Positions 15,562 through 24,527 of a stretch of DNA of 64,000 nucleotides are shown here, in pieces. This DNA is from Flavobacterium sp. CF108 (GTDB taxonomy: Bacteria > Bacteroidota > Bacteroidia > Flavobacteriales > Flavobacteriaceae). Under the pieces are notes generated by a model that saw nothing but the letters and a program-made list of their open reading frames with translations, was not told where the DNA came from and did not search any database. Position 1 is the first letter of the stretch; every line of letters begins with the position of its first letter. Position numbers and translations under genes: made by a program. Where the stretch lies: the NCBI RefSeq assembly GCF_900129795.1, contig NZ_FQWW01000001.1, positions 372,001 to 436,000 on the forward strand. Reading direction: 5' to 3'.

Positions 15562-17931
15562 ATGAAAGAAGATAAATCTCCAAAAGACATCAACGATAAA
15601 ATTACAAAAGAACCCAATGCCGAAAATCCGTATAAACTTTTAGATCTTAAACTCACAAAAACAGGAAAATGGGCTGCCGGCGTTCCTGCTGTAGTGGCGG
15701 CTTTTACTGATCTTATAGAAGAAAAAACGATTGTTCGCGGGACAAAGGCTTTGTTTAAGATGAATCAGGTTGGCGGTTTTGACTGTCCGAGCTGCGCATG
15801 GCCTGATCCTGATGATGAAAGATCGCCTTTGGGAGAATATTGTGAAAACGGAGTTAAAGCTTTAGCTGAAGAAGCTACTACCAAAAAAGTTACGGCTGAG
15901 TTTTTTAAACAAAATTCTGTTTATGATCTTGCCAAATTAGACGATTTCCAAATTGGAAAAATGGGAAGATTGACCGAGCCTATGTATCTTCCTAAAAATG
16001 GTTCACACTATGAATCCATAAGCTGGGATAATGCATTCAAAAAAATTGCAGCACATCTCAACGCATTAGAATCGCCTGATGAAGCTGCGTTTTATACTTC
16101 AGGAAGAACAAGCAATGAAACATCATTTCTTTATCAGCTCTTTGCAAAAGAATTTGGTACCAACAATATGCCGGATTGTTCTAATATGTGCCATGAAACA
16201 TCTGGATCGGCTTTAAGAACTACAATCGGAATTGGAAAAGGTACCGTAACACTGGATGATTTTTATGATACCGATGTAATTGTAATTATTGGTCAAAATC
16301 CCGGAACTAACGCACCACGAATGTTGACCGCATTAGCAAAAGGCAAAAAAAACGGAGCAAAAATTATTGCTGTAAATCCATTGCCAGAAGCGGGTTTAAT
16401 GGGTTTTCATAATCCGCAGGAAATCAACGGAATTATTGGAAACGGTGTTAAACTAGCCGATCTTTTTCTGCCGGTAAAAATAAATGGAGATATGGCGCTC
16501 CTAAAAGCTCTTGAAATTATATTATTGGAACTTGAAAATAAGAATCCCGGAAAAGTCCTTGATTATGATTTCATCAAAGAAAAAACTACCGGATATGATG
16601 CTTTTCTAAAACAGTTTGAAGATTATAATTTAGATGAACTTGTCGAACTTTCGGGTGTTTCTAAAGAAGCACTTTATGAAGCTGCAGAAATCATCGCTTA
16701 TAAAAAACGAATCATTGTCTGCTGGGGAATGGGACTTACACAGCAGCCAAACGGCGTAGAAATGATTAGAGAAATTCTTAATATTTTATTGCTTAAAGGA
16801 AGTATAGGTAAACCTGGTGCGGGTGTCTGCCCTGTTCGTGGTCATAGTAACGTTCAGGGAAACAGAACCATGATGATTGATGAAAAACCTACTAACGAAC
16901 AACTGGATCGCCTTCAGGCTTATTTTGGTTTTAATCCTCCTCGCAAACACGGATATGATGTTGTGAGAGCCATTAAAGCCATGAAGGAAGAAAAAGTAAA
17001 ATTACTATTTTGTATGGGAGGTAATTTTCTATCGGCAACACCAGATACAACGTATACAGCAAGTGCATTAAGAAAACTGAATTTAACCGTAAATGTTTCT
17101 ACAAAACTCAATCGCAGTCACTTAATTCACGGACAAGAAGCCATCATATTACCAACATTATCCCGAAGCGACATTGATATCGTAAATGGTGAAGCACAAT
17201 TTATAACTACCGAAAACTCAATGGGCGTTGTACAGTCATCAAAAGGAATGCTCAAACCTGTATCTGACAATCTTATTAATGAAACGCAAATTATATGCAA
17301 ATTGGCTATGGCAACGCTGGGAAACAAATCGGTTATTGACTGGAAGCGTTATCATGACAGCTATGATGATGTGAGAGATGCCATTGAAAAATGTATTCCC
17401 GGTTTTGAAAATTATAATAGCAAAGTGCGCCAAAAAGGAGGTTTTCATTTACCCAATGCAGCACGCGATGGAAAATTTATCACTAAAGATTTTGGAGACC
17501 GCGCGCCATTTACATTAACGGAAATTCCAAAAAACGAACTTGCTCCAGATGAATATATGATGGCAAGTACCCGAACACACGACCAGTTCAATACCACAAT
17601 TTATGGCCTTGATGATCGTTATCGCGGTATAAAAAATGAACGCAGGGTAATATTTATGAACGAGAAAGATATTGAGCAGGCAGGATTTAAAGCTGGCGAT
17701 AAGGTCGATTTATTTAATTATGATGATGATATCGAAAGAATTGCACCTTTGTTTATTATTGTTTCGTATCAAATCCCTGAAAAAAACACGGTTACTTATT
17801 TCCCAGAAACAAACGTTTTAGTTTCTGTAAATAATGTAGTTAAGGATAGTAATATGCCGGCCTCAAAATATGTAAAAATTAAAATTAGAAAACACGATCC
17901 AAAAATTTATGAAAGAATAAATCGATTGTAA
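15562..17931 (+). CDS. YdeP/FdhF-like molybdopterin oxidoreductase alpha subunit
   Basis: A 789-residue bis-MGD enzyme of the TIGR01701 (YdeP) branch. The N-terminal cysteine group is Cys75, Cys78 and Cys94 (GGFDCPSCAWPDPDDERSP...YCENG). Other family landmarks are ISWDNAFKKI, SGRTSNETSF, PDCSNMCHETSG, NPGTNAPRML and GAGVCPVRGHSNVQGNR; the C-terminal MGD-binding part includes STRTHDQFNTT (17575 region). Formate-dehydrogenase-like chemistry is presumed, but E. coli YdeP is linked to acid tolerance and its reaction is not established. The upstream FdhD is needed to activate this class. There is no beta or gamma subunit gene nearby and no Tat signal, so it is likely a soluble cytoplasmic enzyme. 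Confidence 0.92.
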   Translation: MKEDKSPKDINDKITKEPNAENPYKLLDLKLTKTGKWAAGVPAVVAAFTDLIEEKTIVRGTKALFKMNQVGGFDCPSCAWPDPDDERSPLGEYCENGVKALAEEATTKKVTAEFFKQNSVYDLAKLDDFQIGKMGRLTEPMYLPKNGSHYESISWDNAFKKIAAHLNALESPDEAAFYTSGRTSNETSFLYQLFAKEFGTNNMPDCSNMCHETSGSALRTTIGIGKGTVTLDDFYDTDVIVIIGQNPGTNAPRMLTALAKGKKNGAKIIAVNPLPEAGLMGFHNPQEINGIIGNGVKLADLFLPVKINGDMALLKALEIILLELENKNPGKVLDYDFIKEKTTGYDAFLKQFEDYNLDELVELSGVSKEALYEAAEIIAYKKRIIVCWGMGLTQQPNGVEMIREILNILLLKGSIGKPGAGVCPVRGHSNVQGNRTMMIDEKPTNEQLDRLQAYFGFNPPRKHGYDVVRAIKAMKEEKVKLLFCMGGNFLSATPDTTYTASALRKLNLTVNVSTKLNRSHLIHGQEAIILPTLSRSDIDIVNGEAQFITTENSMGVVQSSKGMLKPVSDNLINETQIICKLAMATLGNKSVIDWKRYHDSYDDVRDAIEKCIPGFENYNSKVRQKGGFHLPNAARDGKFITKDFGDRAPFTLTEIPKNELAPDEYMMASTRTHDQFNTTIYGLDDRYRGIKNERRVIFMNEKDIEQAGFKAGDKVDLFNYDDDIERIAPLFIIVSYQIPEKNTVTYFPETNVLVSVNNVVKDSNMPASKYVKIKIRKHDPKIYERINRL

Positions 17932-18010
17932 AATATCCAACCACTTAAAATTATTTAAGCCATTTGAGAATATAAACATTTTGTACCTTGTATTTAAAAA
18001 TTTTGACACT

Positions 18011-18592
18011 ATGTACGAACAGCTTTTCAGCTATATCAACAGATACAGCGAATCTCCTCTTACAGAGCAAGATGAAGTATTAATAAAAACATCTCTGAAA
18101 CCTGTTAAATTAAAAAAGAAAGAGTTTTTTCTGGAACAGGGAAATGTCTGTCAGTTTACTGGTTTTATACTAAAAGGCGCCATGAGGCAGTACAGCGTTG
18201 ACAATGCCGGTAATGAGCATATTATTCAGCTGGCTCTGGAAAACTGGTGGATCGTGGATCGTGAAAGCTATCTTATGAAAACACCTTCTGTTTATAATAT
18301 TGATGCATGGGAAGATACAGAACTTCTCGTATTAGAAGCTGATGATCTGCAGCGTTTGCTTGAAATACCTACAATCAAGGAAATGTTCTGGAATATGAGT
18401 CAAAACAGTTTCATAGCTTCCCAAAAAAGATTAAATAACTCCATTACTCTCCCTGCGATAGAAAGATATGAGCAGTTACTAAAAAGCTACCCTGACTTTT
18501 TACAGCGTTTTCCCCAACATATTATTGCTTCTTATCTTGGTATCAGTAAAGAAACCCTTAGCCGCGTACGCAGTAAATTATTCCAAAAATAA
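18011..18592 (+). CDS. Crp/Fnr-family transcriptional regulator
   Basis: Start ATG 18011 (193 residues, MYEQLFSYIN) is preferred to the TTG at 17981 because it aligns with the paralogue at 2915. A cNMP-binding-type barrel covers about residues 20-120 (FILKGAMRQY, NEHIIQLALENWWIVD), then a C-terminal winged helix with HIIASYLGISKETLSRVRSKL, a well-formed recognition helix. No cysteine cluster is seen, so it is not an Fnr-type oxygen sensor. It follows the molybdoenzyme gene by 79 bases on the same strand and precedes the isochorismatase-pirin set, either of which may be its target. Confidence 0.92.
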   Translation: MYEQLFSYINRYSESPLTEQDEVLIKTSLKPVKLKKKEFFLEQGNVCQFTGFILKGAMRQYSVDNAGNEHIIQLALENWWIVDRESYLMKTPSVYNIDAWEDTELLVLEADDLQRLLEIPTIKEMFWNMSQNSFIASQKRLNNSITLPAIERYEQLLKSYPDFLQRFPQHIIASYLGISKETLSRVRSKLFQK

Positions 18593-18665
18593 CACCTGTC
18601 TCTGTTTTTTCCTTTCTAATGTTCTTTATTGACAAATGTCATCGTTTTCTGCTCTGGAGCCGAAA

Positions 18666-18673
18666 TAACTTTG
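18666..18673 (+). promoter_or_regulatory. Putative -7 element upstream of the isochorismatase gene
   Basis: TAACTTTG is a perfect TAnnTTTG match 58 bases upstream of the ATG at 18732. The -33 TTG is not evident at normal spacing, which could mean dependence on an activator such as the adjacent Crp/Fnr protein; this last point is inference. Confidence 0.45.
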
Positions 18674-18731
18674 TCCTATAAATCAATAACAAGATTTTTA
18701 AAATCTACAAAACATTTAAAACATTAGAAAA

Positions 18732-19334
18732 ATGAAACAGTTTACAAAAGATGATACCGTAATGTTATTAATAGATCATCAAACAGGGACACTTAATTTT
18801 GCAGCTAACAGACCTCATGAAATGATCGTGAGCAGAACAAGAGCGTTGGCTAAATTTGCAAAGGCTTTAAACATTCCAGTTGTTCTTACAAGCAGTCAGG
18901 AAGATCATGCACAGGGACCGCTGATTCAAGATTTGCAAGAGCTGCTTCCTCAAGAATATGCAGACAGAGTAAAAAGAGAAGGAATTACAAATGCATGGGA
19001 TGACGAGAATTTTAAAACTGCTGTTCTAAAAGCTGCTGCCGGAAGAAAAAATGTAATTATGGCAGGACTTACCAATGATGTATGTATCGTTTGGCCGTCA
19101 ATTTCAATGCAAGAAGAAGGTTTCAATGTTCAGGTAGTTCTTGATGCAGGTGGATCTCCTTCACAAATTGCTGATGATATTGCACAGCAGACATGGGAAA
19201 GCCAAGGTGTTAGAACTACAACCATTAACCAGATAATATCTGAAATGGTACATAATTGGGCAACAGAAGACGGACAAAAAGTACTTCCAATTCTTTTCGA
19301 AGAAGTAATGTCTAAAGTAGGACAGTTCTCTTAA
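18732..19334 (+). CDS. Isochorismatase-family cysteine hydrolase (YcaC-like)
   Basis: The 200-residue protein carries the Asp-Lys-Cys triad of the family: Asp15 in MLLIDHQTG, Lys81 in RVKREGITNAWDD, and Cys118 in AGLTNDVCI. The LTNDVC and VLDAGGSPS stretches point to the YcaC-like subgroup rather than true isochorismatase. These are small cytoplasmic hydrolases of amides or similar compounds with mostly unknown substrates. It heads a + strand group with a pirin and a cupin protein, a combination frequently induced by oxidative or electrophilic stress. A hairpin at 19352-19379 separates it from the pirin gene and may reduce downstream expression. Confidence 0.92.
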   Translation: MKQFTKDDTVMLLIDHQTGTLNFAANRPHEMIVSRTRALAKFAKALNIPVVLTSSQEDHAQGPLIQDLQELLPQEYADRVKREGITNAWDDENFKTAVLKAAAGRKNVIMAGLTNDVCIVWPSISMQEEGFNVQVVLDAGGSPSQIADDIAQQTWESQGVRTTTINQIISEMVHNWATEDGQKVLPILFEEVMSKVGQFS

Positions 19335-19351
19335 TCAAGAACTTATATAAC

Positions 19352-19380
19352 AGAAGCTGGATATTGATATCCGGCTTCTT
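19352..19380 (+). terminator. Hairpin between isochorismatase and pirin genes
   Basis: AGAAGCTGGATA (19352-19363) pairs with TATCCGGCTTCT (19368-19379) with one wobble position, loop TTGA. Only two T follow on the + strand, so partial termination or mRNA stabilisation is more likely than full termination. Confidence 0.6.
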
Positions 19381-19394
19381 TAAAAACAAAAATT

Positions 19395-20129
19395 ATGATA
19401 CAGAAAATAGACAGCTCCAACTTTATCGGACACGGCCCAATTAAAGTATTGTATCCCGGATCAGCGGTTTCAAGTACAGATACTGGTATAGGAAGTATTG
19501 GAAGAATAGACCATCCGGAAATCAACAGCAATACTGTTATTAAAATGCATCCTCATATTAATGATGAAATACTTTCTTATTTTAGAACAGGAGAAGCAGA
19601 ACACAGCGACTCAGAAAAATTTGTTAAGGTAATCGGTGGAAAGACACTAATGTTGATGAAAGCCGGCAGATCATTCTTTCATGAAGAAAAAATAATGGGA
19701 CAACAGGAAACTATGGAAGGGCTTCAGATTTTTATTCGTCCCGAAAAAAAAGATCTTAATCCTGAAGTGGTGTTTTTAGAACTGGACAGCCTGCACAGTG
19801 AGAACAACTGGCGTTTGATTGGATCTCCAAATCCCGAAACTAAATTTCAATTCAGCAGCCAGACCTGGATTTACGATATGAAACTCCTTAGCGGCAGCAC
19901 ATCTGAAATTCCTGAACTTCCAAAGAAAAACCTTACTGCCCTTTTGTATGTTTTTCAGGGATCAGTGCGAGTAAATGATACTATTGATCTTAAGAAAAAG
20001 GAATGTATCGTATTTAAAGAAGAGTCTGTTTCTCTCAAGGCTTCAGAAGATACTGAACTGGTTTTATTCTTCACGGATGAACAGTCAGAAATATACAAGG
20101 AAGGAATGTACAGCGGAAATCAAATATAA
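19395..20129 (+). CDS. Pirin family protein (YhaK-like)
   Basis: A 244-residue bicupin. The N-terminal cupin keeps the pirin metal-binding pattern: His52 and His54 in MHPHINDE, then TGEAEHSDS and MKAGRSFFHEE supplying the further His and Glu. The C-terminal half (SQTWIYDMKLLSGS...) is the second, metal-free cupin. Pirins are iron-binding redox-sensitive proteins; some are quercetin dioxygenase-like. It is followed after 2 bases by a single-domain cupin gene, so these two are an operon, probably read together with the isochorismatase gene. Confidence 0.9.
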   Translation: MIQKIDSSNFIGHGPIKVLYPGSAVSSTDTGIGSIGRIDHPEINSNTVIKMHPHINDEILSYFRTGEAEHSDSEKFVKVIGGKTLMLMKAGRSFFHEEKIMGQQETMEGLQIFIRPEKKDLNPEVVFLELDSLHSENNWRLIGSPNPETKFQFSSQTWIYDMKLLSGSTSEIPELPKKNLTALLYVFQGSVRVNDTIDLKKKECIVFKEESVSLKASEDTELVLFFTDEQSEIYKEGMYSGNQI

Positions 20130-20131
20130 TT

Positions 20132-20623
20132 ATGGATACAACTATCAAAATTATCAGTAAAAATGAAGGGGAAAGATTGGCAGTTGCCGGAGGTAATTAC
20201 AGAATAATAATTTCAGGTGAACAGACCAATGGTAATTACGCGGTTATTGAAATGACAGTTCCCCCAGGCGGAGGGCCGCCTCCGCATGCTCACCCTGAAA
20301 CTCAGGAAATGTTTCATGTACTCGAAGGAGAACTCGAATTTAAAACCGAAACCGGAAAACAGATTGTAACCAAAGACGGTTTTATAAATATCCCTTTTGG
20401 AGGAGCGGTACACTGCTTTAAAAATACTTCGGAAAACTATGCGCGTCTCCTATGCACAGTTGTACCCGCAGGACTGGAAAACTTATTTCAGGAAATTGGG
20501 ACACCGGTAAAGGCCGATGAATTCCTGCCCGTTCCTGAATTAACAGAAAAACGCAGAGAATTTTTAAAAGAAGTAGACATTAAATACGGACAGAGAACCT
20601 ACCCGCCTGATTACTTAGGTTAA
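20132..20623 (+). CDS. Single-domain cupin protein
   Basis: This 163-residue protein has one conserved cupin barrel: motif 1 PPPHAHPETQEMFHVLEGE (HxH...E metal ligands) and motif 2 containing INIPFGGAVHCF. The final 40 residues are a charged helical tail. Its start lies 2 bases after the pirin stop codon, indicating translational coupling. Proteins of this type range from quercetinase-like dioxygenases to small-molecule isomerases, so no activity is assigned. The 246 bp after its stop contain no recognisable gene. Confidence 0.88.
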   Translation: MDTTIKIISKNEGERLAVAGGNYRIIISGEQTNGNYAVIEMTVPPGGGPPPHAHPETQEMFHVLEGELEFKTETGKQIVTKDGFINIPFGGAVHCFKNTSENYARLLCTVVPAGLENLFQEIGTPVKADEFLPVPELTEKRREFLKEVDIKYGQRTYPPDYLG

Positions 20624-20869
20624 CAGTTCTTAATAATTCGAAAAACATACTAAACTTCAGTACCATCATACAGCGATTTTAATTTAAAACAAGCATTCGG
20701 TTCTGGCTTAAATCAGTTAAATTCCATCCCCGAATTTAGATCCTAAATGATCTTCGTTAAAACTACTTTATAGGGCTACAATAAATGAAAAATCATCTAT
20801 AACTATGCTGTAATTTAGGTGCTCGTTTTAAATTGAAAAATGTTGATCTGCATATTTAAAAGAAGATCA

Positions 20870-21871
20870 TTATTTTATTTTAACCACTACTTTGCCTTTT
20901 GCACGTCCGCTTTCTACATACGATAACGCCTCGTTAGTTTTATCAAATGGGAAAATTTTATCTATTACCGGTTTAATTATATCTGCTTCAATCAGTGCTG
21001 TGATTTCGCTTAACTGCTGTCCATCTGCCTTCATAAATAAAAAAGAATAATCGACATTTTTATTTCTTGCTTTTTTGCGAATCCCTGAGCTTATTAAAGA
21101 AAGAATCATTTTGATAAACCACGGCGCTCCTATTTCTTTTGCAAAATCAGGAGTCGGCGGTCCGGAAATAGAAATAAGTTTTCCTCCTGGTTTTACTATT
21201 TTAAGTGATTTTTCGAGTGTTTTTTGATCCTGACTGTTTAGTACCACATCATAATCACTCAAAATGTTTTCAAAATCACTATTTTGGTAATCAATAATAA
21301 TATCGGTACCCAAAGCTTTAAGTAAGTTGAAGCTTTTTGCGCTTGCCGTAGAAGCAGCTACAGCTCCTAAATGTTTAGCCAGCTGAATTGCAATAGTTCC
21401 CACACCTCCGGAACCAGCCTGAATAAATACTTTTTGTCCCGCTTTAACTTGAGCTTTTTCAATCAAAACCTGCCATGCCGTAAGCGCTACTAAAGGAATA
21501 GAGGCTGCTTCTTCCATTGAAATATTTTTAGGTTTAAGTGCTGCATCTTTTTCGTCTATGGCGATAAACTCTGCAAATGTACCTATACGATGATCTGAAG
21601 GTCTGGCATAAACCTCGTCGCCAACTTTAAACTTCTTTACATTTTTACCGGCCTGTACTACTACTCCGGCAGCATCATGCCCCAAAATTAACGGCAGTTT
21701 ATAAGGCAGGATAAGTTTAAATTCTCCTGATTTTATTTTAGAATCTAAAAGATTAATTCCCGCTGCATGAACTTCAACCAAAATGTCATTATCCTTTAGT
21801 TTTGGTATCGGCATTTCGGCAGACTGCAGATTTCCTTTTTTATTGTACTTATTAATTATAAATGCTTTCAT
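20870..21871 (-). CDS. NADP-dependent quinone oxidoreductase-like MDR enzyme
   Basis: The 333-residue protein is a medium-chain reductase without zinc ligands. An N-terminal GroES-like domain (ILGHDAAGVV, VGDEVYARPS) precedes a Rossmann domain with the NADPH loop IQAGSGGVGTIAIQLAK. It resembles quinone oxidoreductases/RTN4IP1-like reductases acting on quinones or enones. It is last in a - strand operon: 10 bases after the first SDR gene. The divergent-type TetR gene upstream, together with shared operators, suggests the operon is an inducible reductive detoxification set. The true substrate is unknown. Confidence 0.9.
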   Translation of the reverse strand: MKAFIINKYNKKGNLQSAEMPIPKLKDNDILVEVHAAGINLLDSKIKSGEFKLILPYKLPLILGHDAAGVVVQAGKNVKKFKVGDEVYARPSDHRIGTFAEFIAIDEKDAALKPKNISMEEAASIPLVALTAWQVLIEKAQVKAGQKVFIQAGSGGVGTIAIQLAKHLGAVAASTASAKSFNLLKALGTDIIIDYQNSDFENILSDYDVVLNSQDQKTLEKSLKIVKPGGKLISISGPPTPDFAKEIGAPWFIKMILSLISSGIRKKARNKNVDYSFLFMKADGQQLSEITALIEADIIKPVIDKIFPFDKTNEALSYVESGRAKGKVVVKIK

Positions 21872-21881
21872 CTTGTTTAGT

Positions 21882-22661
21882 TTATAATTTTATGGATGTC
21901 CTTAAATTTGGATAAATCTTTTTAGGATTTACTAAATCAAAAGCTATTTTTGGAAAAAACCTGCTTACGATATACAAAGCCTTTGTATCTCCAGCGCGAA
22001 TAGTAAACTGGTCTTTTTTTATCCCTTTAATAAGTGTTTTTACCAGTTCTTCAGGAGCCATTTTTTTATCTGTTCTTTTTGCAGTCATCTCTGTTTCAAC
22101 AACAGGAGGCAGTAACTCAAATACTTTTACAGTACTGTTTATTATTTCCAAGTTCTTTCTAAGCAATTTTGTATAAAAACTTAAGGCTGTTTTTGTTGCA
22201 GAATAAGTTGGCTCTTCTAAGGCAGGCACCAGACTTAAAATAGAGGTGGTATTAATAATCGCGCTTTCTTTTCTGGATTTCAACATATCGATAAAAAGAT
22301 TATTGAGTCTTAAAACACCAAAATAATTTACATTCATTTCGTAAACAGCATTCTTTAAAACTTGATCATCTGCCATACCAAGATTAAGGGCCGGAGTTCC
22401 AACGCCTGCATTGTTATACAAAATATCAATTCCGCCTAAAAAAGTCACTTTTTCAAAAAGCGATACTGCATCATTTTCATTTTCGACATCACTTTTTATG
22501 ACTGTCAATGATGGAAGCATTTTTTTAGCAGCATCTAATTTAGCCTGATTTCTTCCTGTAATAATTACTCTTGCTCCTTCAGCTAAAAACTGTCTGGCAG
22601 ATTCAAGCCCAATTCCTGAGGCTCCTCCGGTAATTAATATTGTTTTCCCTTTTATATCCAT
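21882..22661 (-). CDS. Short-chain dehydrogenase/reductase (DltE-like)
   Basis: A 259-residue classical SDR: cofactor motif ITGGASGIG (residues 10-18), NNAG, active-site Ser near INTTSILSL and the Tyr-x-x-x-Lys motif YSATK. The C-terminal extension resembles DltE-type oxidoreductases of Bacteroidota. It is the middle gene of a three-gene - strand operon (SDR, SDR, quinone oxidoreductase). It is clearly paralogous to the gene at 22690-23382 but about 30 residues longer at the C-terminus. Confidence 0.92.
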   Translation of the reverse strand: MDIKGKTILITGGASGIGLESARQFLAEGARVIITGRNQAKLDAAKKMLPSLTVIKSDVENENDAVSLFEKVTFLGGIDILYNNAGVGTPALNLGMADDQVLKNAVYEMNVNYFGVLRLNNLFIDMLKSRKESAIINTTSILSLVPALEEPTYSATKTALSFYTKLLRKNLEIINSTVKVFELLPPVVETEMTAKRTDKKMAPEELVKTLIKGIKKDQFTIRAGDTKALYIVSRFFPKIAFDLVNPKKIYPNLRTSIKL

Positions 22662-22689
22662 GTTGATTTTGAATTTTAGTTTTAAAAGT

Positions 22690-23382
22690 CTATTTAAAAA
22701 ACTGCTTAGAATCTCCTACCGGAACATCAAACTGATTTTTTTCCAGAGCCAGAAATAATTCATCTGCAACTTCTTCCGGCGGAATTCCATTTGCTCCTCC
22801 TATTTCTGCCGAAAATTCAGTATTAACCAATGGCGGGTATACCTCATATATTTGAAGGTTTTTTTGTTCTTCATAAGTATATCTTAATGCGACTGTATAA
22901 CTGTGCAGTGCGGCTTTGGTTGCTCCGTACGTCGGCACCAGTTTATGGCTTCCAAAAACTGCAATAGAAGAAATATTTATTACAGCTGCCTGCTTTTGCT
23001 TTATTAAATGCGGTAATAAAAGTTCAGTAAAATGAATTACACTAAAATAGTTAGTATTCATTTCGATAGCTGCTTTTTCATGTGCATTTAAAGTTTCATT
23101 AAGCAGATAACTAAACGCAGCTCCGGCATTGTTAATGATTATGTTTACTTCTGAAAAATTCTCCTTTAGTTCTTTTGCAATTCTTATTCTATCTGCTTCT
23201 ATTGATAAATCACCTTGTATGGCAGCAGCATTATTCAATTCTTTCAAAGCATTTTGAAGACGCTCTTCATTACGTCCGTTAATGATTATTCGGTTGCCCG
23301 CATTGCTTAATTTTTTAGCAATAGCTAACCCAATTCCGGCACTTCCGCCGCTTATAAATATTGTATTTCCAGTTGTTTTCAT
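22690..23382 (-). CDS. Short-chain dehydrogenase/reductase, shorter paralogue
   Basis: This 230-residue SDR has FISGGSAGIG as cofactor loop, NNAG, the catalytic serine region INISSIAVFG and YGATK. It stops soon after the segment VGDSKQFFK, where the neighbouring paralogue continues with about 30 further residues; the frame after the stop does not contain the missing part, so this is a real shorter form. It is the first gene of the operon, and two operator-like repeats (23468-23501) lie just upstream. Tandem duplication followed by divergence is likely. Confidence 0.9.
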   Translation of the reverse strand: MKTTGNTIFISGGSAGIGLAIAKKLSNAGNRIIINGRNEERLQNALKELNNAAAIQGDLSIEADRIRIAKELKENFSEVNIIINNAGAAFSYLLNETLNAHEKAAIEMNTNYFSVIHFTELLLPHLIKQKQAAVINISSIAVFGSHKLVPTYGATKAALHSYTVALRYTYEEQKNLQIYEVYPPLVNTEFSAEIGGANGIPPEEVADELFLALEKNQFDVPVGDSKQFFK

Positions 23383-23467
23383 TATTATATTTATTAAATT
23401 AAAATTCTGTATCGTTTAAATTATCTGTTCTTAAATCTTTTTTTTGATTAAAAATTTTAACAATTAT

Positions 23468-23501
23468 ACTTTTTAGTCTATTTTAAAATGTACTTTTTAG
23501 T
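23468..23501 (-). promoter_or_regulatory. Two direct operator repeats upstream of the SDR operon
   Basis: ACTTTTTAGT occurs at 23468-23477 and 23492-23501, 24 bases apart, each followed by (C/T)TATTTTAAA. The 10-mer is itself an ACT-N4-AGT palindrome. The same extended motif sits in the tetR promoter (24141-24160). A near-consensus -7 (TATAATTG on the - strand, 23461-23468) abuts the first copy. These are the best candidates for TetR-family operators in the window. Confidence 0.7.
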
Positions 23502-23522
23502 TTATTTTAAAGCAAAAAAAAA

Positions 23523-24116
23523 TTAAATTGAGTATTGTTCTAATTCAGCCTTTAGGCTTTTAATCAGGCCTTGCAAAGGCTTTGCTGTATCCATAACCCT
23601 GCACATAACCACTCCTCCTTCAATTGCTGCTACCATTTTAAAAGCAAAAACACCAGCATCTAGTTCACTGGAAAACTCTCCCGAAGCAATTCCTTGTTGA
23701 AGCAGTGCAGTAAGTTCTTCCTGGCCGGCTCTAAATATTTGGGCAATTTTCTTTTTTACAAGAGGATAATTATCATCAGATTCTACAGCATTATTGAATA
23801 TTGGACATCCCCCTGGAATTTGTGTCTCAATCGGATTTTTATAAAAATCCATAAATGCAAATATTTTACCTTTTGCCGTTTTACCTTTATAAACTGCCGC
23901 CCTAATTTTGTCTGAAGTCATTTTAAGCGCCAAATCAATAACTTGTTCCGAAAGGTCATCTTTATTTTCAAAATGACCGTATAAGCAGCCTTTTGTAAGT
24001 TTTGCAGCAGCCAGCACATCGTCTATATTTACACCAGAAATACCTTTTTCATTGTAAAGAGGTACTGCTGTTTCTAAAATAAATTGCTTGGTTTTTTCTG
24101 CTTTTGTTAACATCAC
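23523..24116 (-). CDS. TetR/AcrR-family transcriptional repressor
   Basis: The 197-residue regulator has an N-terminal HTH (about residues 8-55: FILETAVPLYNEKGISGVNI, then DDVLAAAKLTKGCLYGHFEN), a textbook TetR DNA-binding domain of the AcuR/YxaF-like branch, and a helical ligand-binding domain. It lies 140 bases upstream of, and on the same strand as, the SDR-SDR-quinone oxidoreductase operon. Operator-like repeats are present both before that operon and within its own promoter, so it likely represses both. The inducer is not known; an electrophile or quinone would fit the enzymes. Confidence 0.93.
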   Translation of the reverse strand: MMLTKAEKTKQFILETAVPLYNEKGISGVNIDDVLAAAKLTKGCLYGHFENKDDLSEQVIDLALKMTSDKIRAAVYKGKTAKGKIFAFMDFYKNPIETQIPGGCPIFNNAVESDDNYPLVKKKIAQIFRAGQEELTALLQQGIASGEFSSELDAGVFAFKMVAAIEGGVVMCRVMDTAKPLQGLIKSLKAELEQYSI

Positions 24117-24133
24117 ACTTAAAATATTAATTG

Positions 24134-24166
24134 CAAATATACTAAAAAGTATATTTTAAACTCAAA
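24134..24166 (-). promoter_or_regulatory. tetR promoter with operator in the spacer
   Basis: On the - strand, -33 TTTG (24163-24166), a 21-base spacer and a perfect -7 TATATTTG (24134-24141) form a full Bacteroidota promoter. The spacer contains the palindrome ATATACTAAAAAGTATAT (24138-24155), whose right flank ATATTTTAAA matches the flanks of the SDR operators. Binding here would block RNA polymerase, consistent with autorepression. Confidence 0.75.
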
Positions 24167-24397
24167 ATATATAAAGTTTTTTTTTAAATTTAAATAAGTA
24201 ACGAAATAGAAATATAGATTGTAAAACGATTTGAGTACCCATATTCAATTATAAATCTGGCTCTGTTTATCTCCTAATAAGACATTTTATTTATTCTTGT
24301 AATACTAAAATCAATTTAGATATACTTTCAGATATTCAATTCAATGTCTAAATTTGATACTGAACATTATTAAAAAGATATCATATTCACATATACT

Positions 24398-24448
24398 ACT
24401 TATAGCTGTTGAAAAACAACTAAAAGTAGCGTAAATACAACTATAAGT
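24398..24448. repeat. Inverted repeat upstream of the HTH-pentapeptide gene
   Basis: ACTTATAG (24398-24405) and CTATAAGT (24441-24448) are exact inverse copies, with a smaller GTTG/CAAC hairpin between them. The element lies just upstream of the -33 box, a position suited to autoregulation by the HTH protein. Confidence 0.5.
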
Positions 24449-24459
24449 TTTTGTTTTTT

Positions 24460-24491
24460 TTTGATTCTGGAAAAGGACGCAAATACCTTTG
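24460..24491 (+). promoter_or_regulatory. Promoter of the HTH-pentapeptide gene
   Basis: TTTG (24460-24463), 20 bases, then TACCTTTG (24484-24491), a perfect TAnnTTTG -7. The start codon follows at 24528. Confidence 0.75.
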
Positions 24492-24527
24492 CAGAGTCGA
24501 AAAAATAAATATAAAAGATAGTACTTT

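Larger units (their letters stand above)
24117..24527. other. Regulatory intergenic region between divergent tetR and HTH-pentapeptide genes
   Basis: These 411 bases hold no gene. The tetR side has a promoter with embedded operator (24134-24166). The other side has a separate promoter (24460-24491) preceded by an inverted repeat (24398-24448). The middle is plain AT-rich DNA. Confidence 0.65.

Noticed and set aside
20624..20869. Possible small gene between convergent cupin and quinone oxidoreductase genes
   Set aside because: No frame longer than about 20 codons with plausible start and composition.
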